Positions 58,141-64,000 of a stretch of DNA of 64,000 nt are shown here, one piece after another; the first letter of the stretch is position 1; each line of letters starts with the position of its first letter. The position numbers and the translations under genes were made by a program. The notes beneath the pieces are model-generated. The model did no database searches and was not told the origin of the DNA. It was given only the letters and a program-made list of their open reading frames with translations. The DNA is taken from NCBI GenBank assembly GCA_003550325.1, contig QKWP01000140.1, positions 223,201 to 287,200 of the forward strand, written 5' to 3'. The DNA is from Gigaspora rosea. Taxonomy: Eukaryota > Glomeromycota > Glomeromycetes > Diversisporales > Gigasporaceae.

Positions 58141-58604
58141 TCTCCTTCCAACATCCTCTTTTTCTAGCTGACTCTAGCAGGCCCACCACATCGTTGCCCC
58201 GTATCTCTCAGATCTTAGGTAGCTTTAAGGAAGTCACTTTCAGCCAGATCGCTATATAGGTAGGACGTTTTTCATCTACTCGGGAGCTACATCCATTTTT
58301 GGGCAATGAGCGTCATCAGGTATTCCTTATACACATTTTTTCTATTTTCTTATTTATAGTGGATAATCCTTATGTTTACAATATTTCTTGTCAGATTTTT
58401 TCTAGGTGCTGCATGACCACTGTAGCTATATTATGCAGCTCTTGCAGCTGTAGTACCATATCCGTAAATAGGGAAGAGATAGTTCCTCATCATAGATCCT
58501 TGCTGTTCGTAGTCCCAACACAGTTTTTGTTTTCCACTAAACTTGAACCAGCGACTTTGCGAACACGACCCCAGAGTGCTAACCACTGCGCTATCTGACC
58601 CAGG
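58141..58604 (-). mobile_element. tRNA-derived SINE
   Basis: Read on the minus strand the head starts 'gggtcagatagcgcagtggt', containing an RNA polymerase III A box (about 58581-58593, 'tagcgcagtggtt'), and a B box 'ggttcaagt' (58541-58549) about 40 bases on. The spacing fits a tRNA-like promoter. The remaining 400 bases are an unrelated body; its 3' limit near 58141 is approximate. The plus frame at 58299-58598 is a by-product. Polymerase III transcription followed by LINE-driven copying is the known route for SINEs. Confidence 0.75.
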
Positions 58605-58692
58605 TCTTTAATTTTTTAATAAAATAAACACAATCTTTTTTTAAAAAATTAATCTTTAAAATTTTTTCTTTGAAAAAAAGAGTTTACAAATC

Positions 58693-61345
58693 ATGACTAA
58701 AAAAAATCTCGGTCCTTGTTCTATTAATAATTGCCAGATTAGACCAAATCAATATCACGGAATCACAGAATATGCTCTAAAAAAAGCAAAAGAAAAAGGC
58801 ACTTTTAATCAGTATAATTATTTAGAAGTTGGAAAGCAATTGTGCTATCCTCATTATCTCGAAATTGTTAAACCTGATTGCTATAATGAATTATCAACTG
58901 ATAATAATAAGCAAGATCATATAATCATTAAAAACCCATTATCATTTGGTGAATCTTTAATGACTAGAGTGTTATATAAAAAACAAAGAATTGAACATAT
59001 CATACTAGAATTAACTCTAAAAGTTTTCAGACAATACTTGAGGATGCTGAACCACAATTAGTAGGATTCTTTGATGAGCTTTACAATGCATTTATTCTAA
59101 AAAGACAATCTGCTTTTAATAGAAAGAAAAATAAAAAAAAAATAGTTACTCAATTGCAGTGATACGTAATAGACTTGTAAATAACTATCCTTTAAAAATC
59201 AGATTGTATTTAGTGGCATTAGGTGTTTCTTGTGATGCAATTAATGCATTGCATAGTGCAGATATTATGGTTTGTTATAAGACTGTCAAAAACTACCAAA
59301 AAAAATTGTAGCTGCACATTCTGAAAATATTTGAAAATATTTTGCAAAGAAAGTAAGATTATAAAAAAAATAAAATAAATAATCAATAATTAAACAAAAA
59401 ATAAAATAACAATAAAAAAAAATTGAATTTACCAAATTAGTTTAAATCCCATAGTTATAGTTAGAGATATGAATGCAATTTCATAATATGATGTAATGAT
59501 TATAAGTTATAACAAAATGCTGTAACTCATTATTATCACATTATATTATAGCTATAAATAAATAATTCCCCTAAATTTTAATATGTAATATTAGATAATA
59601 GTTTTTTCGTATATAATATCGATGATTACCACAACATATATAGAATAAGACGTCCTGATACCATAGTTCTTTCTGCTCCTATTTATTTTTTGACATGTGT
59701 CAGTAAAGAAATTACTAAATGTGCACCAATTCCAATAATTTATAATAACATTCAGTCCACAATCCTGCCAATATTGATGCTTCTTTAATTTGTTTGTATT
59801 ATTATGCGGTATCATAGAATTTTTGATTTTTTCTACTCACAAAGAAAAAGTCAGTAATCTGTTTCGCAAAGAATTGGGCTTATTAATTTTGATCAAATCA
59901 ATCTTTTAACCATCCATTGTTATGATGATGCAATAAAAGAAAAAGAAGCAGAAAGAACTATAGAAGAAGTTCGATTAGTTGAGATTAAAGAGAGTCAGCT
60001 TCATTCCCTAGACAATTATCTAAATGTTTTGAAGATGATTTTCTTAGTAAATAAAAATGCAGAACGTACAAATAATCATATAATGCCTATTGTTGCTGAC
60101 TGGCCTGGACAACTTTTTGTATGGAAGGCATTAACCAATATACATCAACAAAATACAAAATACCAGCTTCTATAAATGCCTTCATACTTATAGTAGAGCT
60201 GCTTCACATTTCGCTAAACAGCTGGGAACAAATACTCTTTTTTTAAAATGCTCTTTCATGCGGTTTTTGGAAACGAAAACCATGGAGAATAAATCTCCTT
60301 CTCAAACTTGCTTACCAAGGATAGATAACTATAAAACCAAAAATATTAGCGAAATTTGAAGCAACATGTAAGACATAGAATATAGGATGCTGATCGATCT
60401 TCTTGATAATGTTATTCATGCAACTTTGGAAGTATACGTAGTTCTTTTTTGTTTAGGCTCTTTCAATAAATATGTTAAAACGGGTTTTCGAATATGGACT
60501 TTCACTTTTTATTGGAACTATAAAAACTATAATAAAGCACTTTTGGTATTCTTCCAATGTTAGAAGTAGTTAAAATGTTTTTGGTAAATTTCTATGATTA
60601 TTTCATTGAAAATTTTCATAGTAAAATACGGGCCAATACATCTTCAGGTGATAGTGTTAATACTATTATTAAACAGGCTTGTGTTTTAGGTAATATAGAA
60701 AACCCCAAAAAAATCTTTATTTAAATAATTTAATCAATACTTTTTTTTTAAAAAAAAAGATACAAATAAAGAATTGAGGTTTAAAAAATGGTTTATACAA
60801 AAAAATGATATCCATATATGCCCTCTAATCTAGAATATTTGGTGAATAAAATATCATTATTGTTTCACCATATTAAGATGGTTAGAAATATAATGAATAA
60901 TCATAGAAAAAACAAGGAAAAAAGAAAAAAAAAGAAGTTTTAAAATACAAGCTTGCTGTTTTAAAGGAAGAAATCGATCTTAAGTTCTTACCTATGGGTT
61001 ATAGTACAAGCGTTCCTCCTTCACAAGGACTTTGTGATAACTGTTTTGTGTCATTGAGCAAAAAATGTGATAGTACTATTTTGATTTGTGGTCACAGTTT
61101 TTACTGGCACTGCTATGATAAGATAGAATATAGATGCTGACATTGTGAACAGTACTATAAGAATGGAATATACAAAAATGTTAATTCATTTTTGAAAAGA
61201 CTTGAAAAGGAGCCAATAATATTACCAAGGAGGATGAAATTGAAGAATTCCAAAATTCTGAAGACACAGAAGAAGACATGAAAGAGCATGAGTTTATTTA
61301 AGAAAGAGATGAAAGAAATGTATTAAAATTACAAAATGCGTTAGA
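58693..61345 (+). pseudogene. Decayed multi-copy gene with N-terminal Cys motif and RING-like tail
   Basis: Fragments in order on the plus strand: 58693-59061 opens 'MTKKNLGPCSINNCQ' and continues 'ITEYALKKAKEKGTF' and 'LCYPHYLEIVKP'; a shifted frame continues 'AEPQLVGFFDELYNAF' (to about 59155); then 'VIRNRLVNNYPLKIRLYL' (59160-59310). After a weak stretch, 59890-60180 reads 'NHIMPIVADWPGQLFV'; 60550-60720 has 'DYFIENFHSKIRAN'; and 60960-61200 ends in a zinc-finger-like 'CDNCFVSLSKKC' with 'ILICGHSFYWHCYDKIEYRC'. I recognise the plan from repeated genes of arbuscular mycorrhizal fungi, with a resemblance to fungal DUF6589-type proteins, but cannot name it firmly. Several stops and frame changes make it non-functional. 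Whether it is a host family or part of a DNA transposon is open. Confidence 0.6.
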
Positions 61346-61660
61346 AGATGTAGATAAATGGTAATATTACTAACCTTCTACAAAGTAGAAGTTAAAGTAA
61401 CCACTATAGCATTTATATCTTTGTCAACTTTCACATATAAGCTAGCTAGCTTTAAATACTTGATCCCACTTGATCTGAGAGTTTTAAAAGACCTTTAGGG
61501 CATGAGAAACGTACTAGTACAAAAAAATTTTTGGTACATCAGTTACTTTAAAAAAATACTATCTCCTTATAATAAAATTATCATCTCGTCACGAGTGTCC
61601 TGTACATTTTTACCAATCATTCTGTTTATGTGAAGCAGGATATAGTTCATATTATATTAT

Positions 61661-61885
61661 GGAAATAATAACGAGTTATATGTAATTATGGTAGAAGTAA
61701 CCGGTTAATTGCATATCATATCCTGTAATGGATGTGGAAATAATAACGAGTTATATGTAATTATGGTAGAAGTAACCGGTTAATTGCATATCATATCCTG
61801 TAATGGATGTGGAAATAATAACGAGTTATATGTAATTATGGTAGAAGTAACCGGTTAATTGCATATCATATCCTATAATGGATGT
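61661..61885. repeat. Tandem repeat, 75 bases x 3
   Basis: Three practically identical units start at 61661, 61736 and 61811 with 'ggaaataataacgagttata' and include 'gaagtaaccggttaattgca'. High identity suggests recent expansion. Non-coding. Confidence 0.85.
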
Positions 61886-61959
61886 GGCATACAAATTTGT
61901 GTATCTGTATTTGTTTTTTTTTGATGTCAGATAACCAGCAAATGGCTTAATAAATGAAA

Positions 61960-62570
61960 GTATGTGCAAATAATTTTTACTATTATTGGAAATTTGCATG
62001 TCATAAATATTTAGTAACATTATGACTTAGAACATATGGGTACTGTAAGATTATGGGTGATGATCGGTAAATCATATACTATAATTTAAATAGAAATTGG
62101 CTAAATTTGCTAAACGGGAATATACTGAATGAATTTTACTACTATAGAAATTGTGTGCCGCGTGTGCAAATAATTTTTACGATTATTAGTAATTTGTGTG
62201 TCATAAGTATTTGGTAACATTATGACTTAGAATATATGGTGCTGTAAAACTATGGGTAATACGATCGGTAAATCATATTGAATAAATTTTACTGTTATAG
62301 AAATTGTGTGCAGCGTGCGAATTTGTGTTGGAAGATTTATCTGTATTTGTTTTGATACGGATATATATATAATTATGACAGATGTAACCAGTAAATCGCT
62401 TACTAAATGAAACTGGAATGTTAAAGTCGTAACATTATGACTTAAATATGGCTGATACAATCAATAAATCGTATACTATAATTTTAATAGAAATTAATTA
62501 GCTTACTAAACTGGAGTATACGTGACGAAGTTTTATTATTAAAGAAATTATATGCCATAAGTTCGAAATT
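61960..62570. repeat. Higher-order array following the 75-base repeats
   Basis: Units of about 200 bases share 'gtgcaaataatttttac', 'gtaacattatgacttagaa' and 'gatcggtaaatcatat' (starting near 61964, 62163 and, partly, 62390). 'gtaaccggttaattgc' words link it to the 75-base repeat. Non-coding. Confidence 0.65.
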
Positions 62571-64000
62571 GGTGTCTTTTAGAGATATATGCATGGATAA
62601 TATATAATTATAAAAGGTGCAATTGATAAATCGCATACTAAACTTTGAATAAGATTAATTACAATTTACATATCAGTGTATGGTATTATTTGGGGTATTA
62701 ATTATTATTAGTGTATGCATATGAAGTATTCTAAGGAATTTGAATAGTGTGAATATAAGACACGTTGAATAATTTGATGCAATTATTTTATTTTATATAT
62801 AATATAAATATATATGTATATGTATATATATTTTAATGAATCAACCTTTTTAGTTAGAACCAGGTTTACTAATTTTCCTTCGCGATTTGATTTCACCAAT
62901 TATGTAATTGATTAAATAAATTGAAGAATAATTAGTAAGCCTGTTAAAATTTAAATACGATTGCGGGTATAATGAACCAATTTCTAACTTTATTTTATAA
63001 ATGATTATTAAATAATTAAATGACTAAATAATTAAATAATTATGATATAACAAGTTTTCGGTTTATATATATATATTTAATTTATTTATTTATATTTATT
63101 TATATTATATATCAGAACGAGAATTTAAATCATTCTTTAGCTAGAATTTGTCATATTATGGAATGATGTTATCATTTCAGCATAAATTGACCTTTTACGC
63201 ATGTATAAGTCGCTATATTAGAATAAAAATTTGTATATAAATACCAGACCAGGAATTTAAATCTGATCGTAACAAGTAAAAACTGTTCTTAAATAAAAAC
63301 AAAATAAAATAAAATTTTTAAGGTAAAAAAAACTTTTTGTAAATAATAAAAACAAATAAAATTAAATTTAAAAAAATGTTAACAAAAGAAGAGCAGGAAA
63401 CTATATTTATATATAAATACCATCTGCACAAAAATCAAACTTATATTCTTATATTCTTTTCAGAATTAAAATCAAAAAAAATTTATCTGCAAGATTTCAG
63501 AAATATTTTTTTAAAAAATCTATTCTCTTCATTGTACTAAACATATAAGTATGTAAACGTGCTATAAACAACTTAACAAAATAAATACATACCTCATTCA
63601 GTCAAAACATAACCACTAAAATAAAAAACCATATATATGATTAATATAAATTTACCCTATATACGTTTTCAAGCATATGTAACTTCACATACAAATAACA
63701 TATAAACTACATTAAGAAAAATAATATCACATATAACAACCTTTAACATAAAGAGCACCAGTGGCGCCCCACTTATACTTGTATTATAATAAAATTTTAT
63801 AAGGATTTACAATTTATTGGCCAATCATATTCGATCTGATAATCAAAATCGATAGCCAATCAAACCCAATTTCCATCATGCTGGTTATTTCTACTTTGGC
63901 GAGTCACACACAGGTACATGATGCAACTGGGTAAGCTATTCATTAGTTATAGTACATTGTAAATATAGATAGAAGTAGTTAGTATAATTACATCTCATAA
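62571..64000. other. Gene-free stretch
   Basis: No gene recognised. It contains a TA-alternating microsatellite (62795-62830) and 'taaataattaaa' short repeats near 63003-63040. Confidence 0.5.

Noticed and set aside
61661-61885. CRISPR-like regular repeat
   Set aside because: The 75-base units are contiguous with no unique spacers, and the context is eukaryotic.

Overview
The window is 64 kb of very AT-rich eukaryotic DNA. It is crowded with small DNA transposons, palindromic MITEs and tandem repeats, and holds few genes. Short GT-AG introns (mostly 62-80 bases), a kinase ending in a 'CWNADPKKRP' motif, a KRBA2-type integrase and a multi-copy gene family with a RING-like tail all point to an arbuscular mycorrhizal fungus (Glomeromycotina, Rhizophagus-like). 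The organism is an inference; no marker gene is present.

Layout. 1-5 kb: palindromic repeats, degenerate arrays and a 160-base hAT MITE. 5.0-10.3 kb: a hAT-like transposon (ends TAGGG, 8-base target duplication) with a second hAT-like transposon inserted in its right part. 11.5-12.5 kb: assembly gap. 13.2-14.1 kb: an array of about six exon/intron-like repeat units. 14.4-30 kb: a nearly gene-free, extremely AT-rich zone with several MITE families, a 1.27-kb hAT-like element and an exact 1,145-base duplication flanking a single N. 30.4-35.1 kb: a decayed integrase-bearing mobile element, minus strand, with a long tandem array in its middle. 36-43.5 kb: palindromic MITEs, a misjoined-looking N, and a 4.2-kb Mutator-like element with 240-base inverted ends that itself holds a 1.1-kb hAT-like element.

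45.1-54.4 kb is the main genic part. Two ten-exon paralogues lie head to head. Each encodes a thioredoxin domain, a PITH domain (the TXNL1 architecture), a four-cysteine knuckle, a TKL-like kinase domain whose catalytic HRD aspartate is serine, a linker, and a C-terminal domain I cannot name. The plus copy (50363-54362) reads through as about 1,095 residues. In the minus copy (49593-45135) a frameshift separates the C-terminal domain from the rest. Exon order, splice sites and some introns are nearly identical, while the thioredoxin exon and the C-terminal domain have diverged strongly, so the pair is a mosaic. The copies also differ at the thioredoxin active site (CHYC against CPHS).

54.4-64 kb: small MITEs, a tRNA-derived SINE (minus strand), a decayed multi-copy gene with a zinc-finger tail (58.7-61.3 kb), and tandem arrays. 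No rRNA, complete tRNA or CRISPR array was seen. All coordinates of repeats and exons were read by eye; element ends backed by target-site duplications are the most secure.
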